From assembly GCF_026262505.1 (NCBI RefSeq), contig NC_067204.1, positions 20,305,300 through 20,369,299 of the forward strand: a stretch of DNA of 64,000 nucleotides, in the 5' to 3' direction. Positions 52,310 through 62,301 of the stretch are shown piece by piece; the first letter of the stretch is position 1; each line of letters opens with the position of its first letter. Below the pieces are notes generated by a model that saw only the letters and a list, made by a program, of their open reading frames with translations, had not been told where the DNA came from and ran no database searches. Source of the DNA: Trichomonas vaginalis G3 (lineage: Eukaryota > Parabasalia > Trichomonadida > Trichomonadidae). Position numbers and translations under genes: made by a program.

Positions 52310-53184
52310 GACTTCAGCGAAATGCAAGGATAAAAGCTTAAGTTTGATCTGTGAAATAGAAAATTTGAAGAATGAACTCATATTAGCAAGAAATCACATT
52401 GAAGTAAGTGAATTTTAATAATATTGCAGATATTGATTCTTTTGTTCAGAAAGAAGTGAATGATTGCAATATACTCAAAATGATTGGAAGACCTGACAAT
52501 CAGAAGACATTTGTTGAGCTTTTTTCCAAACTCCTTGAGACACAACAAATAGGCCAAGCTCAATTTGATTCCCTCGCGTTAGGTATTCCGCGTCGTGTCA
52601 GAGAATGTGGTGATGTCAACAAATTTTTACGTCGAATATCATGCAATCAAGGATAATATCATTAATGAACCACCTCCACATGTTGTAGAACAAGTGAATG
52701 AGAACGCAGTTAAATTATTATCTCATTTCCAATTAATAACGATGTATTGAACGATATGATATCTTGTAGTGAAATGTTATTCTTCGGTACCTTTGTTGGC
52801 TTAATTTTGACCTTTAAATTACTTTTAATTATAGTTACAATCCGATTTTTCGTTTCTTCCACTGTATTCCTACTTACCATCAACCGTGGCATTAAGTTCC
52901 TCTTCTCTAAAGACTCAAAGAACATCAAACAGAAGATGAAAGAGTTGGATCAGCAGTTACGTAAGAGATTCAAGAAGATTCTTGGCAGTTTCGAGGAATT
53001 CAAGTCATCTTTCGATCGCGAACTACTTTGGAAGAATCCAAGACAAACTATGGAAGTCGAATTATTTTTATTTTCAATTGCACTCATGTTTTACAACTTT
53101 GATTCAGCATTTGTGTTGGCAACATCAATATTGGGCCTTGGATTCGTCGAAAGATGGGATCCTTTCGGATTTTGCTCTCTCTAA
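52310..53184 (+). pseudogene. Degenerate gene region, unknown family
   Basis: Two plus-strand open stretches with coding character. About 52410-52654 is helical (FVELFSKLLETQQIGQAQFD). 52747-53184 has two hydrophobic segments (FFGTFVGLILTFKLLLIIVT; FLFSIALMFYNFDSAFVLAT) around a charged coil. Between them the frame is closed. It may be one decayed membrane-protein gene or two unrelated pieces. I do not recognise either. Confidence 0.35.
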
Positions 53185-53402
53185 GAAATTCTTGCAGAAT
53201 TATTCACATTCTCACATTAATAATTCTGTTTTCTCTGTAAAACTCTTCATTAAAAGTGATCATCTTAATAAGAGTTCTGACCGACCACTTAACTCCTCTC
53301 AGTTTTTTCAACCCTTATCAATACGTTTCTCTTTTTAAATGTGTTGAAGCATTGAGAAATAAGTTTGTGTAAGGATTCAGACTTAGCAATTCTGAGGTCA
53401 TT

Positions 53403-53520
53403 TTGGCAATTCTTTCCGACTTAAATAATGCAAAATTTACTAATTTTTTTTCAAAACTTCGCTCATCTAAGAATTGCCAAGCTTGGCAATTCGTGATGAA
53501 CAAAATTTGCGCTTTTGGCA
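53403..53520. promoter_or_regulatory. TTGGCAATTC sites including a perfect 22-bp palindrome
   Basis: The palindrome at 53471-53492 consists of GAATTGCCAAG and its exact reverse complement. A half-site TTGGCAATTC lies at 53403-53412, and weaker ones (TAGCAATTC near 53385, TTGGCAGTTCC near 53515). The cluster lies 120-240 bp upstream of the actin-like gene. It could be a dimeric regulator site. Confidence 0.4.
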
Positions 53521-53636
53521 GTTCCGACATCCTTAGTTTGTGCTCCTGCAGAATACCATGAAAATTGACATAATTTGATTTTTTTTACCACCTTATTTCA
53601 TAAAAAATATTACCACCTTATGTATTATTTTGATAA

Positions 53637-54008
53637 ATGTTTGACGAAGACGTACAAACAATTGTTATAGATAATGGTTCATATATGTGCAAAGCTGGTT
53701 TCGCTTCAATGGAAGCTCCACATTCTGTTATCCCAAACATTGTTGGACGTCCAAAAAATAATCAACGATTACGTCAAGATTTTTTCATTGGAAATGAAGC
53801 TTTATCTATGTCTTGTATCCTCGACCTCAAATATCCAATTAAACACGGGATTATTACAAATTGGGATGATATGGAAAAGATTTGGCACTACGAATTCTAT
53901 AATCAACTTCACATCGATCCAACAGAACACCCGATTCTTCTTACAGAATCTTGTTTAACTCCAGCTCTTTACAGTGAAATAACGTATTACAACAATTATT
54001 TTATTTAG
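53637..54008 (+). pseudogene. Divergent actin, truncated after subdomain 1/2
   Basis: 123 codons matching the actin N-terminus: [20 protein letters not shown] (the phosphate-1 loop), a DNase-loop region that is shorter than usual, [19 protein letters not shown] (residues about 69-87 of actin) and [13 protein letters not shown]. Actin has about 375 residues; here the match ends near residue 115 and a stop follows at 54006-54008. The next 300 bp do not continue the actin fold. It is probably a dead or partial gene copy. A direct repeat TTACCACCTTAT occurs twice just upstream. Confidence 0.8.
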
Positions 54009-54289
54009 AGCATAATAACACAAAAATTTTAGATTACACGACAAAATTAAAGGATTATGGAAAAAACATTAAATTATTTGCTAAAGCAATTGATTTTCCT
54101 TTCTTTTCATTTGCATCAAATTTTCCGACTTTTGATTATGCATACAACTAGAGATGCGATTTTCGGAATTTTTTTAGCCCTGGGATGTCATAACCGCTGC
54201 GGTTTTGTAAAATTTGTGATAAATTTTGACAATCCATTTTTTGTGGGATGTACGTTTATATCAATTTGCTCAACGTTTGCCGATCTATT

Positions 54290-54760
54290 GTACAATCCTA
54301 CTCGAACACATTACGCAGCCCTGGTCACTCAAAGGCCAGGGCATACAATTACAAAATAGTAGAGTGAGGCTCTTCGAATTTCTTCCAATCACAAGGGAAG
54401 ATCTTAGAAGAGCCTTACTCTACTCGAACACATTACGCAGCTCCTGTTCAACAATGAGCAGGTCTTACCACTTTGAGAGGCTTTCGCTCGAGTTCTGATG
54501 CAGATCCCAACGCGAGCGAGAGTCTCTCAAGCAAGCTTCTAATTTGTAGCTAGAGTTTCACTCTTATGAACTGGCAGCCAATTTGAGAGACTTTCGCTCG
54601 AGATCTAATGAAAAATCAGAACTCGGCCAAAAATCGCCCAAACAGGCTTGTAATTCGTAGCTCTAGTATTGATCGTATGGATGTGTAGCCAATCTGAGAG
54701 ACTTTCGCTCGATGTCTGATGCAATATCAGACATCGAGCGAAAGTCACTCAAAACAGCTT
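54290..54760. repeat. Array of hairpin units
   Basis: Consecutive inverted repeats of three kinds. First, CTCGAACACATTACGCAGC followed by a hairpin occurs twice (54301 and 54422), with different hairpin sequences (CCCTGG/CCAGGG and CCTGTTC/GAGCAGG). Second, a long stem lies at 54357-54425 (AGTAGAGTGAGGCTCTTC with GAAGAGCCTTACTCTACT). Third, three units of GAGAG(A/G)CTTTCGCTCGA, of which the last (about 54700-54750) is an almost perfect 22-bp stem. No coding sense is kept. Confidence 0.7.
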
Positions 54761-55389
54761 CGACATGTCTATTTTGACGGCATTAAATGGTTTCATAGGA
54801 AATGTCTCAGTTGTTAATTAAGTTCACGTGAGCTTTTATGAATGAAAATAAGTAAAAAAAGAATTTTCTCAAAAAAAATTGTGTATGCATTGAAATTTTT
54901 ATCTATAAATTTAGATATGTCGTCAATAATATAATATAATTTTAAATTCGTGGAGTACACTTGGGATAATTGAATATGGGCTACCCCATCCCAACCTCTC
55001 AAACTTCCTCTGAATTTGGACAAGGTATCCCAATCCCAAAGACCTATCTGAATAAAATGAAATAAGTATATTCTATATATTATTTATTTGCTAATAATGA
55101 GCATAAATCGCTAAAATTATGAAGAAATTAAAAATTAAAAATTAAAATTAGAAAAAATTGTTGATTTAATGAGAGAATATTGTATAAAAATAGAATTATT
55201 AGCTAAAATACGTATTAATTTTATGATATTTCAATCACATTAACGAAAATCGCCCATTTTTAATTCAAATGGGCGGGAAAAAAATAAAATTCCAAAAAAA
55301 AATTGAATTGGGGAAACGATAGGGGACGGGATATGAGAAGCCCCATATGTTTGGGAATTTTTCGCATCACTACATACAACGATCCAAAA
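54761..55389. other. AT-rich intergenic region
   Basis: About 630 bp of low-complexity AT-rich DNA with short ATTAAAAATTAAAA tandem runs near 55130. No gene seen. Confidence 0.5.
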
Positions 55390-55903
55390 ATGAAGTTTGA
55401 ATCAGTAACACAAAGTTTGATTAATGAAGATAAAGTTGCACCAAAATCAATTAATTTTGATTTTTGTGGGTCAAATCTGAAAAATGATGATTACATTGTA
55501 GAAACATCCTCTTCAAAACACAATCCTATAGTTGTTGGAGGAGATTTCGCTTTTGGATATAAAAAAAATGGAATTTAAAATCTTAATTTGGGTTCCATTT
55601 GGCACATCTTGGACAAAATTAATGCATGAGTTGTTAAAAAAATTTCCAGATATTGCACTCCATCCGGATTTTCAAAAAAATGAGCCAGAATTTTATTCAG
55701 ATTTATTATATCATATTGGATATGACAAAACTTATATGAATCTTAAAGAATTATTAAAATTCGTTGATGTGACTGATAATGTTGAAATTTTTATAGATAA
55801 AATTCCTGGGTTTAAAGATTCTATAGATACTACGATCATTAAATTTGTAGACGTAAATAAACCAGATCCGCCACAATCTGAGGAGGCAGAACAACCTGAA
55901 TAA
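55390..55903 (+). pseudogene. Interrupted gene, unknown family
   Basis: Two overlapping plus-strand frames: one opens at an ATG at 55390 (KFESVTQSLINEDKV), the other continues from about 55568 (EFKILIWVPFGTSWTKLM) to a proline/glutamate-rich end. Both have coding character, and the switch coincides with a run of A residues at about 55559-55567, so a real slip or a base-calling slip are equally possible. The second part is alpha/beta with several aromatic residues. Family not recognised. Confidence 0.4.
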
Positions 55904-56272
55904 ACGATAGAATTTAAGGGACGACTACATTTTTTAAGAAACTCAGAAAAATTGAGAAGTAAATGAGATTAATCGGTTTCACCTCAATTACATATACAGG
56001 ACCAGCGGCTTCCGAGATGGAATATTCCAAAGAATTTTAACAGATGTAACTATCAACAATCCTTTCTACTGATTATTTTTGAATGGATAAAAGGAATTGT
56101 TGATAATTGCATCTGGAAGTTGGAACAGAGGAGCGCCATAGCTCCCAATCCTACGAAAAAGAGTTATGGAGCTCCTACAGCGAACTCTTTGTTCGCTGAT
56201 CTTCTGATCAGCAGAGACCCAAAAAATGTCGTGGATTCATTTTTCATTTTTTGACACTTTACAAAAAAATAA
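55904..56272. other. Intergenic region
   Basis: 369 bp with an inverted pair around GGAGCGCCATAGCTCC (about 56131-56150) and GAGCTCCTACAGCGAACTC. TTGACACTTTACAAAAAAAT directly precedes the ATG of the next gene and may be its promoter. Confidence 0.4.
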
Positions 56273-56809
56273 ATGGTCAAAAATTTTAAAATGTCAGGAA
56301 AAAACGAAATACAAGTAAAGAAAACAGAAATACAAGAATACTTACCGAAATATGGCGGCGTTGTTGCATGTTATAAAGCTTTAGAACAAGAAAAACGGCC
56401 AGCCAAAATCGCAACAATTTGTTCAGATATTGATCACGTATTTGGAGCAAATCCAGCAGAAGACACTAGCACTTTTATGAGAAAAGTGGTTGCTTTTTAT
56501 GAGCATGTCGGAGATAAACAACTTATTTCGTTGGCTGGATATTCTCATCTTATTTTAGCAGAGCAAATGGCAGCAAATAAATTCTCAAAAGTAGACATAA
56601 ATAAGGAAATTGATAAAGCTTGTGCTTTAATTGATATGGCTGAACTTGGTGGAAAAAATCCTCTTATGAAACGAGCAATGAGTCTAAAAAGAAGGATAAA
56701 TTTCAAAGACTACGTTATCCTTATTGTTTCTTTGACATTTTTAGCATTATTTATTCTTTTTATTGGTTGGGGTTATAGATTTCTTGTAGATCACGCAGAT
56801 AAGTTCTAA
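56273..56809 (+). CDS. C-terminally anchored membrane protein, unknown function
   Basis: 178 residues from ATG at 56273; a second in-frame ATG (MSGKNEIQ) lies 7 codons later. Residues 20-140 are helical and soluble (EYLPKYGGVVACYKALEQEK; PAEDTSTFMRKVVAFYEHVG). One hydrophobic helix at about 150-170 (VILIVSLTFLALFILFIGWG) and a short tail follow. This predicts a tail-anchored or single-span protein facing the cytosol. I do not recognise the family. Codon use and the conserved leader support a real gene. Confidence 0.65.
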   Translation: MVKNFKMSGKNEIQVKKTEIQEYLPKYGGVVACYKALEQEKRPAKIATICSDIDHVFGANPAEDTSTFMRKVVAFYEHVGDKQLISLAGYSHLILAEQMAANKFSKVDINKEIDKACALIDMAELGGKNPLMKRAMSLKRRINFKDYVILIVSLTFLALFILFIGWGYRFLVDHADKF

Positions 56810-57629
56810 CCATTATATCATTTTGTTCTTGTATGCTAGTGGTTTATATGTTCTTATTTTCTTTAGCATTTGAAATCTTATTTCATTTATCTTTATAGAT
56901 CTTTGATCTTTCTTTGAATAATTCCGGACAATTTTGATATCTTCCGTGTTGTTAAATAACATCATTCCATTTAGACCATCAGATAACCTAAACATTCCAA
57001 AATTCACCATGTTATAATATATGAGCAAAAGGAAGAAAAAGCGACTCGACTATATCCGCTAACTCAATAGCCTAAGTATCCTCCTCAATATTATCATCAT
57101 CTACTACCTTATCCATATCCTTATTTGCTCCTATGCCAAATTATGGGTCGTGGTGATAAAAATGTTATCAATAAACTGTTATTTGTTTTTTACTATCAAT
57201 CTCGCTTTGATTTTTTAATTTTAGAATACAAATTTGCAAAAGTCTAAAAGATAGTAAAAAGGAATGGCTATATATACAAAAATTTAATTGATACCGATTG
57301 TTCATATACTTAGCTAAATTTAACTTATTTTCACATGCAAATTTTATTCACATGGGGCTTGGTCGACATTGTGGTCACACAGGGTTCAAACTTTTGAATC
57401 AAAACAGTCACAATGCCTTTAAAATGATATCAATATGATGCGAACACTCCAAAAAATTATTAAAATGATGTCAATATGATGCTAACTTAAAAATCACTCT
57501 GCTGGACAGCTTGTTTGATACCAAAGATCAATACAAATAAGCAGAAATTCGAAACACCAAATCCAAATGCTTAAACATTTATGATATAAGTTTTTTCCGG
57601 TGAAATAAGAAAAAAAAATTTTTTTTTCA
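56810..57629. other. Intergenic region with one small doubtful frame
   Basis: At 57021 an ATG starts SKRKKKRLDYIR followed by a TAA; the same frame continues downstream with hydrophobic residues (ILLNIIIIYYLIHILICSYA) and the same codon preference. It may be a decayed small membrane-protein gene. Near 57418-57490 an AAAATGAT(A/G)TCAATATGATG segment occurs twice. Nothing else seen. Confidence 0.35.
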
Positions 57630-58160
57630 ATGTCGTTCAAGTTTCCGCCGATTTATTCCTTCCCACCATTCTGGACAATTCAACCATGCATGGAAGCAAG
57701 GAGAATGCAGACCCAAACATGGTGCGATCTAATACTCTCATGGTGCAAAGCAAATAAAAAAGAAGACTTAAAAGTAGCAGATGCGTTAAAAACAGATTTA
57801 TTCAACAATAAAGCAATCGGTAGAGCTTTATCTCAGCAAGATGCCGAATTCTTTTTGGACCAACTCGTTCAAAGACAAAATGCCCAATGGTCTGATGACA
57901 AACACACAAAATGCAAAATCATTTTCAGAAAGCCAGCTCAATGGGCAAATATTTTCTACCAATGGGCGGTCAAGAATAATCTTCAGGGCGTAGTTTTCAC
58001 ATTTTACGAACTCCGTGAAGGCGATGATACTCAAAGTGAAGCATTTCATAATATGGATCAAGAACAGATGCTTAAAGCAATTGAATGTCTTGTAAAAGAA
58101 AAGAAAGCAAATTTAATTAAAGCGGCCGACTTTGATGAGAATGGTGTTAAGTTCTTATGA
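57630..58160 (+). CDS. VPS25: ESCRT-II subunit VPS25
   Basis: 176 residues, same length as human VPS25. The N-terminal PPF motif (YSFPPFWTIQP) binds VPS22/VPS36 in the family. The first winged helix (about 10-95) has LFNNKAIGRALSQQDAEFFL. The second winged helix (about 100-176) has IIFRKPAQWANIFYQWAVKN, GVVFTFYELREGDDT and the terminal NGVKFL that contacts ESCRT-III. The complex sorts ubiquitinated cargo into multivesicular bodies at endosomes. The start is the first ATG after a long A/T run. No anomaly. Confidence 0.95.
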   Translation: MSFKFPPIYSFPPFWTIQPCMEARRMQTQTWCDLILSWCKANKKEDLKVADALKTDLFNNKAIGRALSQQDAEFFLDQLVQRQNAQWSDDKHTKCKIIFRKPAQWANIFYQWAVKNNLQGVVFTFYELREGDDTQSEAFHNMDQEQMLKAIECLVKEKKANLIKAADFDENGVKFL

Positions 58161-58771
58161 AGTTACGATTCTACTTTATCAAAAATGTTATTTTATAGCT
58201 TATGTAAACCAATATTTTTTTCAAATAAAATTTTTTTAGATTTTACAATTTCACAACATGGACTTCTCTTTTAATATCTACCTTTGGTAGAATAGCAGTT
58301 CTCAATCAATTACTTGCCCTTATTTGAATCAATATTTCATTAAAAACATATCATTTTCTACTACCAGCATATAATTTATACTTAAAGAAACAAATAGAAA
58401 TCCATTCTACTAAGTTATGTTAGCTGAAATATAACTTCTCAGATTATATTTAACAATTAATAGCATTTTCTCAAGTATATCTATGTTTTTGATACATATT
58501 ATAGCTATGAAAATTGAATGTGAACTAAAGATGAGAATTGAAACTTATACTGCCAAGATCGAAAACCAAGTTCAAATTTGTAGTATGTTTACATCATATC
58601 TTCCTGAAAATCTTCCCAAACTTAAATAATTTACTTCCGAAATTGAAATTAACTTCCAAATCGGCATCACTACATGAATCACTTATACATTGTTTCTTAA
58701 TGATAAAAATAAGCAAAATAATATGAAAATTCTCAATATTTACCGAATAAAACCTATTTTTATTACAACTC
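58161..58771. other. Convergent intergenic region
   Basis: About 610 bp between VPS25 and the twinfilin-like gene. AT-rich; no gene or notable repeat seen. Confidence 0.5.
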
Positions 58772-59701
58772 TCATTTAATATGCCTTTCGACATTGGCAT
58801 CATTAAATTCAGAGAGTTCTCTCAATTCAATCTGTTGATTGAATTCAATTCCGCAACTCTTGCATCCACTGATAAACGACTGCTTGCAAGTTGAAGCCAT
58901 CATCTTCTCACGTGGCTTTGCAGAGTCAGAGCAGAATAAGATGAAGCAAAAGCCTTCTTTTCCTGGTTTCTGGTAATGCATAGCGATGTATCTAGCTCCA
59001 TCAGTCTTGATATCCTTCAATGAATTACCTGTTCCACATAATTTCAGGCCATTTCCTGTTGGTTCGCACATTCCAGCGACAATCTTTGGTCCTACCTTTG
59101 TAGCTAGCTTCTTTAAGGTTGCTGTAAGTTGTGCATCACATTTCCATGTGAATGCATCTTTCTTTTCTGGATGCTTTGATTCTTGGATTGCATCATGAAG
59201 TGCTTGCTTCTCAATCCTTTCTTCAGGTGATAGAGCAGCATCATCTTTAGTATTCTGCTTTTCAAAGTCGGAATAGTTAAAGTCCTTAAGATCATCAATG
59301 AAATAAGAGTCTAATCCTGATGTAATTGTACTCTTGAGCTTTTTCTCGATAGATGATCTTGATTGAACATAGGCTGTTCTGGTACGGAGTGGGCATGCCA
59401 TTGGAATAAATATGACAAGTACATTTCCAGCGTGTCCACCTGTCTTTGGAACGTGAACAAGTGTGAAACATGGTTCTGCTTTATTCATATGGCTGGTGAG
59501 ACCGTTGAAATCGCTTTGTGGACTGCCTTGAGAGTTAATTTTTTCTGCAATTACAAGTTTATCGGTTTGAATTGTAAGTTTAATGGCACGAAGTGTTGTA
59601 TTGTGCTCAAAATCACGTATTGCGGACAATGTATCTGGAGGAATATCAACAGTTCCTATAGCTTTCATGATAAATGAAGTGAATTTTTCTTTTGATTTCA
59701 T
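58772..59701 (-). CDS. Twinfilin-like actin-binding protein
   Basis: 309 residues with two ADF-homology domains. The first (about 8-140) has HVPKTGGHAGNVLVIFIPMA and CPLRTRTAYVQSRSSI, the family's long-helix region. The second (about 170-300) has YIAMHYQKPGKEGFCFILFC and SAKPREKMMASTCKQSFISG. The end IELRELSEF resembles the twinfilin C-terminus. Twinfilins bind actin monomers and cap or depolymerise filament ends. It is a little shorter than the animal proteins (about 350), which carry an extra tail that binds capping protein. It starts at an ATG whose upstream sequence has GATGGCGGCATTCGATCC. The stop lies in a TAAA. Confidence 0.9.
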   Translation of the reverse strand: MKSKEKFTSFIMKAIGTVDIPPDTLSAIRDFEHNTTLRAIKLTIQTDKLVIAEKINSQGSPQSDFNGLTSHMNKAEPCFTLVHVPKTGGHAGNVLVIFIPMACPLRTRTAYVQSRSSIEKKLKSTITSGLDSYFIDDLKDFNYSDFEKQNTKDDAALSPEERIEKQALHDAIQESKHPEKKDAFTWKCDAQLTATLKKLATKVGPKIVAGMCEPTGNGLKLCGTGNSLKDIKTDGARYIAMHYQKPGKEGFCFILFCSDSAKPREKMMASTCKQSFISGCKSCGIEFNQQIELRELSEFNDANVERHIK

Positions 59702-60278
59702 TTCGGATCGAATGCCGCCATCACGAACTAGTATGGTGTGTATTTCAATTTATCGGAGTATTTGTCCAAAAGGAGAGGGTATTCAAATTTCTGAAAAAAT
59801 GATTTTATATCAGATGATGCTAAATTCGCTTCGGTAATACAAGTTCAGACTTCAAATAAGCTATCATTTCGAATTCATTCATTAGATCTAGTATTAATTA
59901 ACCTTTGTTGTCAAAAATTAATCAATTACATCTTAGAAATCTGATTTGTATGAAGAGCTAAATGACATATAAATTATTTGTTTTAGTGGAACTTATAACA
60001 ACGTAATATAATGTTAATTAGAACTATTGAATTCAATATTTTGTTACAGACCAATAGTTATATCATTTTAAGATATATGTTGAGCAGAAATATGCTTATC
60101 AAGACAAAGTTCAAACTAGTTCAATGTACATCCAACTGAATTTGATAAAAACTAAAAGAAATACGAGTTTCATTGTAAAGGATGCCATCTCATTATCTGT
60201 ATTGGCATAACAATTATTAAATTTCTTAAGAACAAACTCATGTCTTAGGCTGAAGGAAAGAAAAAAATTTACAAGGAA
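59702..60278. other. Divergent intergenic region
   Basis: About 580 bp between the starts of the twinfilin-like and eIF4E-like genes. The part next to twinfilin (59702-59720) is GC-rich for this DNA. No gene seen. Confidence 0.5.
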
Positions 60279-60294
60279 GAAAAGTGACAAAATA
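60279..60294 (+). promoter_or_regulatory. GAAAAGTGACAAAATA before the eIF4E-like start
   Basis: The motif ends directly at the ATG at 60295. The core AAAAGTGACAA is shared with the GT61-like gene and the small membrane protein at 63299. Such proximity suggests an initiator with a very short 5' UTR, as is usual in trichomonads. Confidence 0.5.
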
Positions 60295-60864
60295 ATGAGT
60301 CATCCATTGGAAAATTCTTGGACTTTTTATTACTATAGCACAAGTAAAACTCAAAGAAGGTCTGAAGATTATTTGCAATGCATTCAAAAAATCTCAACTG
60401 TTACAACAATAGAAGATTTTTGGGCTGTTTATTCCCATACAATTCCTCCTTCAAAACTGAAGCCGAATACAGCACTCCACTTCTTCCGTGGTAACTATAG
60501 AGCAGTTCGCGAAGATAAAGAAAATCAAAATGGAGGAACTTTCTTCATTAAATTACTCAAAAACCATGCTTCTCAAGAATGGGAAAAACTCCTTCTTGAT
60601 TTTATTTCAGACAACGTTAGTGATGATGTTACAGGTGCTGTTGTATCAGTAAAGTTAGATGCTGAAAGAATTTTAGTCTGGAATAAGACTTCTGATGATC
60701 CAAATCTACGTTTAACAATTGCAAATCAACTTGCTCAATGTCTCAACCTCCCATTCAAGAGCAAAATCGAATATCTTGCTCATCAGAGAATTGGAAATTC
60801 GAAATCAATTATTTACATCATTGAATCTGAAGGAGCTGTAGAACAACGTAATAACAGCAGGTAG
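60295..60864 (+). CDS. eIF4E-family cap-binding protein, unusual cap pocket
   Basis: 189 residues. HPLENSWTFYYY (residues 3-14) and TIEDFWAVYSHTI (38-50) are the family's hallmark. Aligned to human eIF4E, the cap-stacking Trp56 is Tyr26 (as in the 4EHP class), the second stacking Trp102 is Arg72, the following Glu is kept (Glu73), and Trp166 is Trp129. Trp73, which contacts eIF4G and 4E-BPs, is kept as Trp43. The protein should fold as eIF4E, but normal sandwiching of m7G is unlikely with Arg72. It might bind a different cap or act as a repressor. The start follows the GTGACAA motif. Confidence 0.9.
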   Translation: MSHPLENSWTFYYYSTSKTQRRSEDYLQCIQKISTVTTIEDFWAVYSHTIPPSKLKPNTALHFFRGNYRAVREDKENQNGGTFFIKLLKNHASQEWEKLLLDFISDNVSDDVTGAVVSVKLDAERILVWNKTSDDPNLRLTIANQLAQCLNLPFKSKIEYLAHQRIGNSKSIIYIIESEGAVEQRNNSR

Positions 60865-61496
60865 TAATTACAGAATTTGTTTTGAATTCCAATTTTCGAG
60901 CAAAATATTTTATTTTTTATATTTCTGTTTGGATTAAGAATGAAATTCTCTCGTTTTAGAAATACAGAATGTTAATATCCTATAAAAAGCTTTGATTTTA
61001 TGTTTTTCTGATATTTTTTAATAACTTTAGCAAATTCTGAATTTCATTGCTTCAAAACCAATGACGTTACAAATGTTTATTTGAACATCTTCAAAAGAAT
61101 ATTAAATCAATGAATTAATATCAACAATATTTAATTTATAACTTAAATAAAGATGATTCAGCGGCCAGATATGTTGTCACTAGCTGAATCTGAATAAAAT
61201 ATGTCTCATATGAAGTCAATAATAAACTACGAGGAGCATCATTATGGAAATATATCTTGAACAAGGATGTCTTTATGGCCTCTTTGAGCAACACTATGTC
61301 CATCACTTGTAGGATCAATACCGATAGATATTAATCAGCTATTAACTAAAGAATCAAATATGAAAAATAATTTTATAAGTAGCATGCTTTTACCTATATG
61401 GTTTAATGGTATCCAACAATCTTCGAATTTCCCAACATCATATTTGCTTGGTGTTGATTCCATCTAAAAGTAAACGTCTGAAATCAAGACGATAGC
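60865..61496. other. Intergenic region upstream of the RNase P RNA
   Basis: About 630 bp, AT-rich up to about 61380, then of higher complexity. It should hold the promoter of the RNA gene, but I recognise no defined element. No protein frame. Confidence 0.5.
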
Positions 61497-61770
61497 CATT
61501 CATCACGATGGAGGATGTGTAACAGCCACCATACTGATAAACTTGTTCTGTCTTACGGCTGTGGGAAAGTCTGAGAGCGCTAATTGTTTTCTTGGCGGAA
61601 CATGCGGTGAACGCATTGCTTGGAACCAGTAACGAGCCCATATAATGGCGAGCCCTGCGAAGACCCATTTGGGATGGAACGACTAAGCACGCTGCGTTTG
61701 TGAGTGAGATACATGTCGCCGGATTCGTCCGGAAACTCGATTCAGATTACTCCTGTTCGTGATGGATCCC
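61497..61770 (+). ncRNA. RNase P RNA
   Basis: About 270 nt with much higher GC content than its surroundings. P1: TTCATCACGA (61499-61508) pairs with TCGTGATGGA (61757-61766). P2: TGGAG pairs with CTCC in ACTCCTG. P3: ACAGCC (about 61522) pairs with GGCTGT (about 61557). CR-I GGGAAAGTCTGAG (about 61564) pairs through P4 with CR-V ATTCAGATTAC (about 61740), one G-U included. The order and the CR-I/CR-V pair match nuclear RNase P RNA (human: GGGAAGGUCUGAG and AAUUCAGACUAC). CCAGTAACGAGCCC at about 61626 resembles the CR-II region. It is the catalytic RNA that trims tRNA 5' ends. RNase MRP RNA is less likely since its P4 strands differ. Confidence 0.85.
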
Positions 61771-62301
61771 GGATTAAACAATTAATTTTGTTATTTACTT
61801 AAATTTTTTAATACAACTAACATAGAAGATATTAACATCATTTTTATTAAATAACATAAATTAAGAAATAACTCTGAAGCAGTAAACGTATTGTTGTGTC
61901 ATGTGCAATCAGAAGGTAAAACGTTTACAGTCTAAGAGCATAGTTTTTCGTTTTGAATTAATTGAAATCGAAAAAGAAACTCTTTATGGTGTCTCTGCTT
62001 TCGCATATTTTACAATTCATGTAATTTTAACGAATTTACTCAGCATTAATTATATCATTGAGTTAATTCAATACTGAATAACATTATTTATCTAATTCTG
62101 ATAAAATTATTGACGTAAGTACTCCATTCTGTATTGCTGGACATATTGCACATAATTTGCAAATGATTTAGATAATTTGTAGAAAAATATTTTAAAATTT
62201 AACATTTAGAGTGTAATGCGCAATAAAAATATAAAAATATAATGAATGAAGAAATAAACGACTTTATTTAATGCTTGTACAATATTATATTTAAAATTTA
62301 A
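61771..62301. other. Intergenic region downstream of the RNase P RNA
   Basis: 530 bp, AT-rich. A T-run near 61803-61808 could terminate Pol III transcription of the RNA gene. No other gene seen. Confidence 0.45.

Noticed and set aside
52402-52430. Possible small intron (GTAAGT ... GCAG)
   Set aside because: Only about 28 bp long and without the trichomonad branch-point/3' splice motif (ACTAACACACAG); the region is otherwise degenerate.
53318-53530. Minus-strand 70-codon frame upstream of the actin-like gene
   Set aside because: It lies over the TTGGCAATTC palindromes, and its composition follows them; no coding sense.
54057-54498. Overlapping plus-strand frames of 90-100 codons
   Set aside because: They run through the hairpin array and have no recognisable composition.
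61438-61668. Minus-strand 76-codon frame over the RNase P RNA
   Set aside because: It exists because the RNA gene is GC-rich and has few stops; the RNA fold on the plus strand explains the conservation-like pattern much better.
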